Shown here: piece by piece, positions 1 to 8,285 of the stretch
How the letters are laid out: every line of letters begins with the position of its first letter
Numbering within the stretch: the stretch's first letter is position 1
From: Neobacillus sp. PS3-12
Lineage (GTDB): Bacteria > Bacillota > Bacilli > Bacillales > Cytobacillaceae
Reading direction: 5' to 3'
Assembly (NCBI RefSeq): GCF_030915385.1
Contig: NZ_CP133268.1
Coordinates: 4,624,001 to 4,688,000 of the forward strand
Length of the DNA stretch: 64,000 nucleotides
Program-made: the position numbers and the translations under genes
Notes under the pieces: generated by a model
What the model saw: the letters and a program-made list of their open reading frames with translations, nothing else
Told to the model about the DNA's origin: nothing
Databases searched by the model: none

Positions 1-629
1 ATTCATGTGCTATTTCAGATGCACTTGATGTTTTAAATATAAATGGAGTTGCTATAGGATTGAGACAAATAACTGTGCAAAAGAAAATAGCTGGCCGAGT
101 TGTAACAGTAAAACTTGTACCGAAGACTCAAGAACAAACCTCAAACCTACATCTGGGTACAGCAGCAATTGAAGCTGCTTCCAATGGAGATGTCATTGTA
201 GTGGAGCATTTTTCAGACAAAGTTGCCGGGTGGGGAGGTAATTTAGCAATTGCAGCATCGTTAAAAGGAATAAGCGGTGTTATTATTGATGGAGCCTGCC
301 GAGATGTTGATGAGATGAAGTTGATTGATTTTCCTGTTTACGCTCGTTCCTCAGTTCCAACGACAGCTCGAGGTAGACTTATAGAACAGTCATTCAATGA
401 AAAGATTAATATAGAGGGCATTGACGTTTTTCCCAATGATCTAGTTTTAGCTGATGCAAGCGGAATCGTATTTCTTCCATGTTCCAAAGCAGAAATGATA
501 ATTGAAGAAGCGAAAAAAATCATGGAAAAAGAAGAACGGATGGCAACTGCAATTAGAAGTGGACTTCCAGTTAGTTCTGTAATGGGGCAAAATTATGAAA
601 CGATGCTTCAAAAAAAGCTTGACAACTGA
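1..629 (+). CDS. RraA-like / HMG aldolase family protein (5' end outside window)
   Basis: The frame is open from base 3 with no start codon needed: the upstream codons read SCAISDALDVLNINGVAIG and run straight into the rest, so the gene begins before the window. The visible 209 residues have the RraA fold signature: a glycine-rich AGRVVTVK strand, GDVIVVEH, the WGGNLA loop, and GVIIDGACRDVDE, where the D and R ligand residues sit. Family members are 4-hydroxy-4-methyl-2-oxoglutarate (or 4-carboxy-4-hydroxy-2-oxoadipate) aldolases and oxaloacetate decarboxylases needing a divalent metal; RraA itself only binds RNase E. Because the rest of the window is catabolic, an aldolase or decarboxylase acting on a ring-cleavage product is the likelier role, but the substrate cannot be read from sequence. 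Confidence 0.8.
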   Translation, partial: SCAISDALDVLNINGVAIGLRQITVQKKIAGRVVTVKLVPKTQEQTSNLHLGTAAIEAASNGDVIVVEHFSDKVAGWGGNLAIAASLKGISGVIIDGACRDVDEMKLIDFPVYARSSVPTTARGRLIEQSFNEKINIEGIDVFPNDLVLADASGIVFLPCSKAEMIIEEAKKIMEKEERMATAIRSGLPVSSVMGQNYETMLQKKLDN

Positions 630-667
630 TTTATTTCCTACTTGACCAGGGGCTTTTAGAATAGAGA

Positions 668-872
668 CAAAAAGGTCTATGTCTCGCAGGACAGGGCGGG
701 CCGAAATCTTCTCTCTTTTGGGGGATTTAGTAAAGGTAGAGTGCGACAAAGCAGCCATCATTAATGGAACGGCTCCCTATATGTTGGATTGCCAGCATCT
801 CACTGCCTACAGGCAGCAATCTTAGCTTAACAGGGATTTACAGGGAATCGTGATATTTTTGGAAAACGTAGT
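668..872 (+). pseudogene. MmgE/PrpD gene remnant
   Basis: This stretch is a decayed copy of the MmgE/PrpD gene found intact at 18623-20083. Bases about 668-790 match the part around 18806-18926, including the shared run AAAGCAGCCATCATTAATGG. After 790 the match jumps to about 19268-19350, including GTGATATTTTTGGAAAACG, so roughly 340 bp are missing. Stops and frame breaks remove any coding ability. It shows that a second MmgE/PrpD gene once lay next to the RraA-like gene. Confidence 0.85.
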
Positions 873-879
873 GGGTTGC

Positions 880-1030
880 TAAACATCGCGGGTAATTAAT
901 GGAGGCTTCTCTTGAGTTCCAGAAAACTCTTGAGAGGTTTTTTTAAATTGGGAATGGTTGTAGTCTATTATTTTGATGATGGCAAAAGAGAGTTGTAATA
1001 ATTATTTCCAGGTTTCAAGTACCATGTATG
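880..1030 (+). repeat. Diverged repeat copy A (pairs with 41325-41465)
   Basis: Both copies share, in order, GCTAAACATC, GGTTAATTAATG (GGGTAATTAATG here), a GGCTTCT/TGCTTCT block, AGTCTATT-TT, AAAAGAGAG and AATTATTTCCA, then a CCATG. In the other copy the last part reads as the end of a protein (AVYFSIDTKRELKQLFPSF); here the same frame holds two stops after KREL. The repeat is therefore probably the 3' end and downstream DNA of a gene once present twice. I do not recognise the protein. Confidence 0.6.
905..944 (+). terminator. rho-independent terminator
   Basis: The arms GCTTCTC-TT-GAGTT and AACTC-TT-GAGAGGT pair around a CCAGAA loop, with a TT/TT internal mismatch, and are followed by a run of seven T. 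It lies 3' of the MmgE/PrpD remnant and may have ended that lost transcript. Confidence 0.6.
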
Positions 1031-1309
1031 AAGTGGCATTAATAATAAAATAAAAGGAAATATTTGAAAATGAAGTATGATTTTAGTGTAAACTCCCTTC
1101 TGAAAATGGCAAATTTTATATAAAAGAGATCGTTATTCAAATAAAAAATAACGTATTAGTATGATAAACGAGGTACATCAGACATGAACTAATTGCTCCA
1201 ATACCAACGAACACCGCATATTACTATTGCTGAAAACAGTTGGAGAAACAATACTTTTTTGATATTATTTAACTATCTGAAAATTAGATAAAAGGAGGTG
1301 ATAGAGGTG

Positions 1310-2593
1310 ATGGATCTTTATACAAAAAACTTAGTAATCAGTTTTTTATCTGTTTTGTTTCCTTTATTCTTATGGCAATTATTTTATCTTTTACATTATA
1401 TTTATCAATTTAAATGGGTCAAAAAGTCGATGTTTGCTGTTTTCCCAATGATCTCAATTATTCTATGTATGACCTTTCCAATTGCTTTCATTCAACCCCT
1501 GCTTTTGGATTTTCGCAGGATCCCATTGATATTAGGTACATTATATGGGGGATATAAAGTTGGTTTTTTATTATTATCTGTTGCTATGATAGGCAGGTAT
1601 GTAATCGATGGGGAATTTTATCTTTCCTATAATTTCATTTTGTTAATAACGACTATTTGTGCAGCAATATTATCTAAATATTATTTGCAGAAACCATTAA
1701 AGGTGAAAATAGTAGTAAATAGTGTATTAATCTTTTTTTCATTAATAACGCTAACCATTTTTCCTGATCACTTGCCTGTTGGGAATAGGTTAATGAATAT
1801 TCGTGTAGAACACTGGTTCTTAAATGTAATTGGAATGCTTATTACGACACTTCTAACAGAGGTGATTTTGATCAATTTTGATTTGTTACACAAGTCAATA
1901 AAGGCAAAGAAACTAGAAGTCGCAAGTCATCTTGCAGCAAGTATTTCTCATGAAATTGGGAATCCTCTTACAGCTACTAAAGGGTTTATTCAGCTTCTTT
2001 CGGATGAAAAGATTCCTATTGATACAAGGAATAATTACTTGAAAATCGCAGCAAAAGAGCTAGATCAGGCGATAGATATTATTGATGACTATTTGGTTTT
2101 TGCAAAATCAGCCCTTATAAATAAAGAAAAAATTTCTGTTTATGAAGTATTACAGTGTGTGGTAACTATACTTGCTCCTTTGGCAAACGTTAATAAAGTT
2201 AAAATAAATACATCATTAGGGGGAGGACAGGACTGTTTTGTCCTTGGAGAGAGAAAAAAATTTGAGCAATGTCTGATCAATATAGTAAAAAATAGTATTG
2301 AATCTATGACAAGCGGAGGAGATATACAAATAACTACAGAGTCCGTAATGCCCTCCAATATTAGAATCAACATTCAGGATAAAGGAATTGGTATGAATCA
2401 AGGGCAATTAGACAGATTGGGTGAACCTTATTTTTCTACAAAGGAAAATGGCACAGGGTTGGGGATGATGGTTTCATTCAGCGTTATAAAGGGAATGGGT
2501 GGAGATATAAAGGTGAAGAGTGAAAATGGAAAAGGCACTTTTTTCTCTATACAACTACCAACATATAATCAGAAATTCAATTCAGAAGTGTAA
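1310..2593 (+). CDS. Sensor histidine kinase, KinB-like (5TM-LYT type)
   Basis: A 427-residue membrane kinase. Residues about 10-200 form five or six hydrophobic segments resembling the 5TM LytS/KinB-type sensor, with no clear extracytoplasmic domain. The H-box is SISHEIGNPLTATKGF, the N-box IVKNSIESM, the G1 box DKGIGM and the F/G2 boxes YFSTKENGTGLGM. Length and layout match sporulation kinase KinB, which phosphorylates Spo0F. The ATG at 1310 sits nine bases after AAGGAGGTG; a GTG at 1298 overlaps that ribosome site and is less likely. No response regulator is next to it, so it is an orphan kinase, consistent with feeding a phosphorelay. Two Spo0E-type genes lie elsewhere in the window. Confidence 0.85.
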   Translation: MDLYTKNLVISFLSVLFPLFLWQLFYLLHYIYQFKWVKKSMFAVFPMISIILCMTFPIAFIQPLLLDFRRIPLILGTLYGGYKVGFLLLSVAMIGRYVIDGEFYLSYNFILLITTICAAILSKYYLQKPLKVKIVVNSVLIFFSLITLTIFPDHLPVGNRLMNIRVEHWFLNVIGMLITTLLTEVILINFDLLHKSIKAKKLEVASHLAASISHEIGNPLTATKGFIQLLSDEKIPIDTRNNYLKIAAKELDQAIDIIDDYLVFAKSALINKEKISVYEVLQCVVTILAPLANVNKVKINTSLGGGQDCFVLGERKKFEQCLINIVKNSIESMTSGGDIQITTESVMPSNIRINIQDKGIGMNQGQLDRLGEPYFSTKENGTGLGMMVSFSVIKGMGGDIKVKSENGKGTFFSIQLPTYNQKFNSEV

Positions 2594-2664
2594 AAAGTAA
2601 ATAATTTCTTTATTATTTTTTCCTATTTTGGGAGCAGTCCAGGCGCGTAAAGTATAAAACAAAT

Positions 2665-2711
2665 AAAAAACCCCAGAACCATTGATTTAACATGGTTTCT
2701 AGGGGTTTTTT
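2665..2711. terminator. bidirectional terminator
   Basis: CCCCAGAACCAT and ATGGTTTCTAGGGG pair around a short AT-rich loop, with A-run and T-run on the two sides. It separates the converging kinase (+) and LysR gene (-). Confidence 0.8.
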
Positions 2712-2718
2712 AGTTCAA

Positions 2719-3597
2719 TCAAAACATCTCCATAAACCGCTGGGCACCTTTTGATAGAGGGCGATTTTGGTCCCAAATGAGAGATATTTTATTTTGCAGA
2801 GGACAATCCTCTATTTCAACAAGTTTAATATCATCTGAAGGGTGAATGGAAAATGTTGATTTTGGCATAACAGCAGCGCCCATCCCGGTTGCGACAAAGG
2901 AACAGATAATGGCAGCGTCATGAGATTCGCATATGATGTTCGGTTTGACTCCTTGTTTTATACAGGCATCTTCGAAGGCGGTATATGTTCCATGTTTGTT
3001 TTCTCGAACGAACATGATAAGCGGAATGTCTTCGAGATCCTTCATACGGATAAATGTTCTAGATGCATCCCACTCCCATTTACTTGGAGTAAATAATACA
3101 TATGGCTCTTCGAGTAAAGTCTTTGATTCATAACCTAGATGCATGTCTGAAACGAAGCGAACGACAGCTAATTCTACTAATCTATCCTCTAAAAACTTAA
3201 CAACTTCATGGGGGTGGCCGTCCTCTATACGAAACGTAACGAGTGGATATTGTTCGTGGAACGCTTGAATTCTTTCCGGTAAATAGGCAACGGCACATGT
3301 TTTTGCAGTACCGATTGAGAGCTGTCCCCGCAAACCGTCTCCAGTTTCTTTCACTTCCATTACAGTGTCATCGATTTGAGTTAGAATACTAACTGCACGT
3401 TGGTAGAGCAGCATTCCAGCCTCCGTTAATTCGACGCTTCGGCTGTTTCGGATAAACAAAGCGGTTCCTAGCTCTTCTTCGATTAGCTTTAACTGTTGGC
3501 TTAAGGGCGGCTGAGCCATATTCAATCTTTTGGCAGCTCGTGTAATTTGTCCTTCATCTGACACTGTCACGAAGTAACGTAATTGACGTATATCCAT
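2719..3597 (-). CDS. LysR-family transcriptional regulator
   Basis: 292 residues. The N-terminal winged HTH (MDIRQLRYFVTVSDEGQITR ... AQPPLSQQLKLIEEELG) is typical LysR; residues about 90-290 form the periplasmic-binding-like effector domain, with GQLSIGTAKT at its start. The spacing of HTH and effector domain resembles the CatM/BenM/CbnR group that answers to aromatic-acid intermediates. It diverges from the catabolic block starting at 3869, so it is the likely activator of that block. The inducer is not known. Confidence 0.88.
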   Translation of the reverse strand: MDIRQLRYFVTVSDEGQITRAAKRLNMAQPPLSQQLKLIEEELGTALFIRNSRSVELTEAGMLLYQRAVSILTQIDDTVMEVKETGDGLRGQLSIGTAKTCAVAYLPERIQAFHEQYPLVTFRIEDGHPHEVVKFLEDRLVELAVVRFVSDMHLGYESKTLLEEPYVLFTPSKWEWDASRTFIRMKDLEDIPLIMFVRENKHGTYTAFEDACIKQGVKPNIICESHDAAIICSFVATGMGAAVMPKSTFSIHPSDDIKLVEIEDCPLQNKISLIWDQNRPLSKGAQRFMEMF

Positions 3598-3647
3598 CTG
3601 ATAATCACCTATCCATATTTTAATCGTATCGCAAATCTATTAAATAG

Positions 3648-3660
3648 ATATTTGAAATAT
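3648..3660. promoter_or_regulatory. 13-bp palindrome, candidate LysR operator
   Basis: ATATTTGAAATAT is a perfect palindrome around a central G, placed in the 270-bp gap between the divergent LysR gene and the ETF:quinone reductase gene. LysR proteins usually bind such dyads in the intergenic region and regulate both directions. Location and symmetry are seen; binding is inferred. Confidence 0.4.
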
Positions 3661-3868
3661 TAGTATACCAAATGCTACTATGAAAATAAATAATATTCAG
3701 AAAAATTTAAAATTTAGACAACGATTGCTGGAGATGGTCTAGCAAGAGACCGTGCGCATGGTTTCAAGAATGAAGAGTTAAGGGAGCAAAGCTCATTTAA
3801 TCTGAAGTAAAAAGCAAATGGTTGATGGAGGCTTAAGATATAAATTAATTAGGAAAGGGAGTGTATTG

Positions 3869-5950
3869 ATGCTTATATATTTAAATCTAGCAGCTGTTCT
3901 AGCTGTGACAGGATATGCATTGTATTTATTTTTTCAAATCGTATACAGTCGGTATTTGTTTGTAAAACTCGGCAAGAAACCTGATTTTGAGCTGAATCTT
4001 AAAGAACGAATAAATAGCGTGTTAGTCAATGGATTTGGTCAAAGGAAATTGTTTAAAGACAAGAAAAGCGGTCTCATGCATTTTATATTGTTCTATGGTT
4101 TTTTCATCATTCAAATAGGGCTAATCGAAATTATCATCAAGGGATTTATCAAAGGATTTGAGTTCCCTTTCGGTGCCGTGCACAAATATTTCAGTTTCAT
4201 GCAGGAGTGGACAACCTTCCTCATGCTGTGTGCTATGTTATATGCTTTTTACCGTCGTTATATTGAGAAACTAAAGCGTTTGCAGTTGAAAAGAGATGTC
4301 AAAGCGGCTGTAGTCATCATTGCATTGATCACGCTGACTGTGTCCATCCTGCTGACGCTGGGGTTTGAAACTGTGATGCTGGGACGTGAACCTAATTTTG
4401 TATTTAGACCGTTCTCTAGTATGGTTGCAGTAGTGTTCTCCGGTATTGGTACAACCGCAGCAACAGTATTATTTTATGTATTTTGGTGGGTGCACCTACT
4501 GACAGTGCTGTCCTTCATGGTATTCGTCCCACAGTCGAAGCAAGCGCACGAATTGTTCGCATTGTTCAACTTGTTTTTCAAGAAAGTTGGACCTGTCGGA
4601 AAGTTAAGGAAGATTGACTTCGAGGATGAAGAGGTTGAAGAATTCGGTGTTGGAAAAATTGAAAATTTTACCCAGCAACAGCTAATTGATCTGTACGCCT
4701 GTGCAGAATGCGGACGATGTACAAATATGTGTCCTGCCTCCGGGACAGGCAAGTCTCTTTCACCAATGGAACTGATCATAAAAATGCGAAACCACCTGAC
4801 AGACAAGGGAGCAGCGATCACATCACGTTCGCCATGGATGCCAGTCTTTGCCTTTAAGAATGCAAGAGCGAATCAATTGGCACTGCAGGGGGGAATGGAT
4901 GCCTATTCAGAGGTGGCAGCAACCGTAGAAATGCCAAACTTAATCGGGGATGTCATCACGGAAAATGAATTATGGGCTTGTACAACATGTAGAAATTGTG
5001 AAGATCAATGTCCGGTCATGAATGAACATGTGGACAAAATTATCGATATGCGCAGGTTTTTGGTCATGACGCAAGGGGAGATGCCTGCTGAAGCTTCACG
5101 CTACTTCAATAATATCGAGAGACAAGGAAACCCTTGGGGCACAAACCGCAATGAACGAATCAAATGGCGTGAAGGCATGGAGGATATCATCAAGACTGTT
5201 GATGAGGCCCCTGAATTCGATTTGTTATTCTGGGTCGGTTCAATGGGATCGTACGATATTCGCAGCCAGAGAATTGCTCGATCCTTTGCCCGTTTAATGC
5301 ACAAGGCTGGGGTTAAATTTGCGATTCTAGGTAATGAAGAGATGAACTCCGGTGACACGTCACGCAGGATGGGGAATGAGTACTTATTCCAGGAATTATG
5401 TACTCAAAACATTGAGACGTTCCAAAAGTACGGTGTGCGCAAAATTGTGACGACCGATCCCCACGCATTTAACACCTTTAAAAATGAGTACCCAGAATTT
5501 GGGCTGGAAGCGGAAGTTGTCCACCATACTCAACTTCTGGCTGACCTGTTAAAGGAAGGAAGGCTCAAGCCAACTAAGAGGGTTGAAGAGAAAGTTGCCT
5601 ATCATGATTCATGTTATATTGGACGCTACAATGATATCTATGAATCACCAAGGGAAATCCTTCGTGCCATTCCGGGAATTGAACTGCTCGAAATGGAACG
5701 AAATCGTCAAAATGCACTCTGCTGCGGTGCCGGCGGAGGAAGGATGTGGATGGAAGAACGCGAAGGGACGCGGGTGAATATAGCACGGACAGAAATGGCG
5801 CTTCAGGTAAATCCAACTGTTATCGGCAGCAATTGCCCATATTGTTTAACGATGCTTACCGATGGAACAAAGGCTAAGGAAGTTGAGGAGCAGGTGCAGA
5901 CACTGGATATTGCCGAGATTATTGAAAAGTCCGTGAATTTTAATAAATAA
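3869..5950 (+). CDS. ETF:(mena)quinone oxidoreductase, FadF/HdrD-like Fe-S membrane protein
   Basis: 694 residues. The first 240 hold about five membrane helices like the NarI-type haem-b domain. Next come two [4Fe-4S] motifs, CAECGRCTNMCPA and CTTCRNCEDQCPV, and two cysteine-rich CCG domains ending in HDSCYIGRYNDI and ALCCGAGGGRMW. This is the layout of Bacillus FadF (YwjF), the protein that passes electrons from reduced ETF to menaquinone. The ATG at 3869 follows GGAAAGGGA; the upstream in-frame GTG at 3818 has no ribosome site. Its partners are probably the etfBA genes at 12643-14421 and the acyl-CoA dehydrogenase at 16662. It is a dedicated copy inside a catabolic operon. Confidence 0.85.
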   Translation: MLIYLNLAAVLAVTGYALYLFFQIVYSRYLFVKLGKKPDFELNLKERINSVLVNGFGQRKLFKDKKSGLMHFILFYGFFIIQIGLIEIIIKGFIKGFEFPFGAVHKYFSFMQEWTTFLMLCAMLYAFYRRYIEKLKRLQLKRDVKAAVVIIALITLTVSILLTLGFETVMLGREPNFVFRPFSSMVAVVFSGIGTTAATVLFYVFWWVHLLTVLSFMVFVPQSKQAHELFALFNLFFKKVGPVGKLRKIDFEDEEVEEFGVGKIENFTQQQLIDLYACAECGRCTNMCPASGTGKSLSPMELIIKMRNHLTDKGAAITSRSPWMPVFAFKNARANQLALQGGMDAYSEVAATVEMPNLIGDVITENELWACTTCRNCEDQCPVMNEHVDKIIDMRRFLVMTQGEMPAEASRYFNNIERQGNPWGTNRNERIKWREGMEDIIKTVDEAPEFDLLFWVGSMGSYDIRSQRIARSFARLMHKAGVKFAILGNEEMNSGDTSRRMGNEYLFQELCTQNIETFQKYGVRKIVTTDPHAFNTFKNEYPEFGLEAEVVHHTQLLADLLKEGRLKPTKRVEEKVAYHDSCYIGRYNDIYESPREILRAIPGIELLEMERNRQNALCCGAGGGRMWMEEREGTRVNIARTEMALQVNPTVIGSNCPYCLTMLTDGTKAKEVEEQVQTLDIAEIIEKSVNFNK

Positions 5951-5966
5951 CAAAGGGGTTAGACTC

Positions 5967-7733
5967 ATGAACGATGTACAAAAGTTAGACAGGTTTACGG
6001 CAACAGACAATTTGTCAGACAGGTATATGGGGGCAGAAGCATTGATGGAAGCCCTGCAGGAAGTCGGTATCTCCTACCTGTTTTGCAATCTAGGCAGCGA
6101 TCATCCTTCGATGATCGAGGCCCTGGCTAAGGCCAAAGTGGAAGGAAAGGAACTTCCAAAGGCCATCATTTGCCCGCATGAGAGTGTCGCTTTAGCTGCA
6201 GCTCAAGGCTATGCGATGCTGTCAGGGCAAGCGCAAGGTGTGATTATTCATACGGATGTGGGGACGCAAAATTTAGGTGGGGCAATTCATAATGCATTCC
6301 GGGCTCGTGTTCCGGTATTCATTTTCGCCGGAGAAACACCGTTCACTATGGACGGAGAGCTTTCTGGCACCCGTAATTCTTATGTCAACTTCCTGCAAAA
6401 TGTATACGATCAGCGAGGAATCCTGCGGTCCTATGTCAAATGGGAGTATGATATCCGAACGGGAAAGAACGTGAAACAGCTCATTTACCGTGCGATGCAG
6501 ATGGCTCAAAGCGACCCGGCTGGACCTGTTTATTTGACCGGAGCGAGAGAGGTTCTAGAGGAGAATGTGGAAAAACTTCCGAATACATGGGGGAAATGGG
6601 CGTCAATTGAACAGGCATCCATATCAAAATGGGGGATTGAAGAAATTGTAAGTGCATTATTGGAAGCTGAAAATCCATTGTTGATTACTACTTATTTAGG
6701 GCGGAAAACGAAAGCAGTTCTAGAATTAACTGAATTTTCCGAAAAAATGGCAATACCTGTAGTAGAGCAAATTCCAACCTACGTCAACTTTCCGAGGGAG
6801 CACCCTTTACATCTGGGGTACGATCCAAATCCATTGATTCCCGAAGCGGATGTCATAATCGCCATTGATACGGATGTCCCTTGGGTTTCTACACAAGTCC
6901 AACCAAAGGATGATTGTAAAGTTTTCTTTATCGATTTGGATCCAATTAAGGAAGAAATCCCATTGTGGCACATTCCAGCCATGAAGAATTATCGTGCAGA
7001 TGCCTATGCGTCCCTAATTCAATTAAACGAAGAACTTGCCCAGAGAAATATTGATGAGGATCAAGTTCGGGAACGTTATCAGCGTTTAGCCGAAAAACAT
7101 GAGGAGCAGCGTGGGGCCTGGATGCAGGACGAACAGGTGAAAGGAAATACCATTACCCCGGAATGGCTGACAGCTTGTTTGCGAAACGTGGTGGACGAAG
7201 AGACCATCATATTAGATGAAACAATCACGAATACCATGACCGTTGCCAAGCATTTGCCGCGCTCCAAAGAAGGAACCATGTTTGGCAGCGGGGGTACCTC
7301 CTTAGGATGGAATGGTGGCGCAGCCGTTGGTATCATGCTTGCTGATCCATCGAAAACGGTTGTTACCTTAACTGGTGATGGTTCCTACTTATTCAGCGTT
7401 CCATCAGCCGTTCATTGGATGTCGCGCAGATATCAAGCTCCATTCCTTACCGTTATTTACAATAATGAAGGCTGGAATGCTACAAAGATGAATGTATTAA
7501 AGCGCTATCCGGATGGTTTGGCCAAACAAACGGATAGTTACTGGGTGAATTTTGATCAATCTGCTGATCTGGCAAAAATTGCTGAAGCGGCAGGTGGGGC
7601 ATACGCCAGGATGGTGACTGATCCAATGGAATTACCTGAAGTATTACAGGAGGCCATGAACGAAGTGAAAAAAGGGAAATCAGCTGTAGTGGATGTCCGC
7701 CTTGCTGCTATTTCGAATCAGAAAGATTATTAA
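5967..7733 (+). CDS. Thiamine-pyrophosphate-dependent decarboxylase/lyase, acetolactate-synthase superfamily
   Basis: 588 residues with the three-domain TPP layout: N-terminal PYR domain (residues 15-190; the catalytic glutamate is in CPHESVALAAAQGYA), central domain (about 210-340) and C-terminal PP domain with GDGSYLFSVP and the downstream NNEGWN of the TPP/Mg motif. Family members include acetolactate synthase, benzoylformate decarboxylase and 2-hydroxyacyl-CoA lyase. No small regulatory subunit is nearby, so biosynthetic acetolactate synthase is unlikely. With an aldehyde dehydrogenase next door, decarboxylation of a 2-oxo acid to an aldehyde, or lysis of a 2-hydroxyacyl-CoA, would fit. 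The start follows AAAGGGG, 16 bases after the previous gene. Confidence 0.75.
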   Translation: MNDVQKLDRFTATDNLSDRYMGAEALMEALQEVGISYLFCNLGSDHPSMIEALAKAKVEGKELPKAIICPHESVALAAAQGYAMLSGQAQGVIIHTDVGTQNLGGAIHNAFRARVPVFIFAGETPFTMDGELSGTRNSYVNFLQNVYDQRGILRSYVKWEYDIRTGKNVKQLIYRAMQMAQSDPAGPVYLTGAREVLEENVEKLPNTWGKWASIEQASISKWGIEEIVSALLEAENPLLITTYLGRKTKAVLELTEFSEKMAIPVVEQIPTYVNFPREHPLHLGYDPNPLIPEADVIIAIDTDVPWVSTQVQPKDDCKVFFIDLDPIKEEIPLWHIPAMKNYRADAYASLIQLNEELAQRNIDEDQVRERYQRLAEKHEEQRGAWMQDEQVKGNTITPEWLTACLRNVVDEETIILDETITNTMTVAKHLPRSKEGTMFGSGGTSLGWNGGAAVGIMLADPSKTVVTLTGDGSYLFSVPSAVHWMSRRYQAPFLTVIYNNEGWNATKMNVLKRYPDGLAKQTDSYWVNFDQSADLAKIAEAAGGAYARMVTDPMELPEVLQEAMNEVKKGKSAVVDVRLAAISNQKDY

Positions 7734-7862
7734 TCCATGTCTATAAAAATTATATTCTTGTAAGGAGGTGGTTACCGGCGATACGAAGGCATTTATTAGA
7801 CTTTGAATATATTTTGAAACTTATATGGTAGCGGGGGCGATTTTACAAAGAGAGAAACTGGC

Positions 7863-8053
7863 TTAATGAATGAAATGGACATATCCAGAGAACGGGGCAA
7901 TTCTGCTTTGCGATTAAGCGGGTTTACATCCCTTCTGATATGGATGATGAGTTTTATGAAATGGCTTGCAAAATGCCGGATTCCTATAAAATTGGGCATC
8001 AATTGAATGAAGAGGCCACAATGGTTCCTACTAACAACCAACTTCTATATGAA
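7863..8053 (+). pseudogene. Aldehyde dehydrogenase gene remnant
   Basis: Two separate parts of the intact aldehyde dehydrogenase gene at 9769-11208 are joined here. Bases 7863-7883 match its leader (GAATGAAATGGACATA, also at 9739-9754). The sequence then jumps to an interior match starting at GAACGGGGCAATTCTGC (10583 in the intact gene) and runs to TTCTATATGAATA. So about 800 bp between leader and the catalytic-cysteine region were deleted, and stops follow. This is the remains of a second, related gene. Confidence 0.85.
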
Positions 8054-8202
8054 TAAACCATACTCTTACCCGCAACAAGCGTTTATTGAGTGGTTAAATG
8101 CTAATGGACAAGGGAGAGCAGAGGAAATTGCATACACATTACAGTGCAATTGGGGAATTGTCCTCTCCTCATTTGAAGGAATTTCAAAACATCGGTAGTT
8201 AG
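8049..8202 (+). pseudogene. Unidentified gene fragment (3' end)
   Basis: A short frame starts MNKPYSYPQQAFIEWL and continues NGQGRAEEIAYTLQ. A one-base shift near 8148 then gives AIGELSSPHLKEFQNIGS and a stop at 8202. The two frames join into one plausible C-terminus, so this looks like a truncated, frameshifted relic. I do not recognise the family. From 7734 to here there is no intact gene. Confidence 0.35.
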
Positions 8203-8285
8203 CTTTAAAATGATTCAAACAAAACGATATATCTTACTTTAATTTTGTTATATTTATCAGCTCAACGAGCATGAGGAGGAATAAT

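Noticed and set aside
5574..5816. Overlapping frames on both strands at the end of the ETF:quinone reductase gene
   Set aside because: Shadows of a strongly supported iron-sulfur protein; no start context and no motif.
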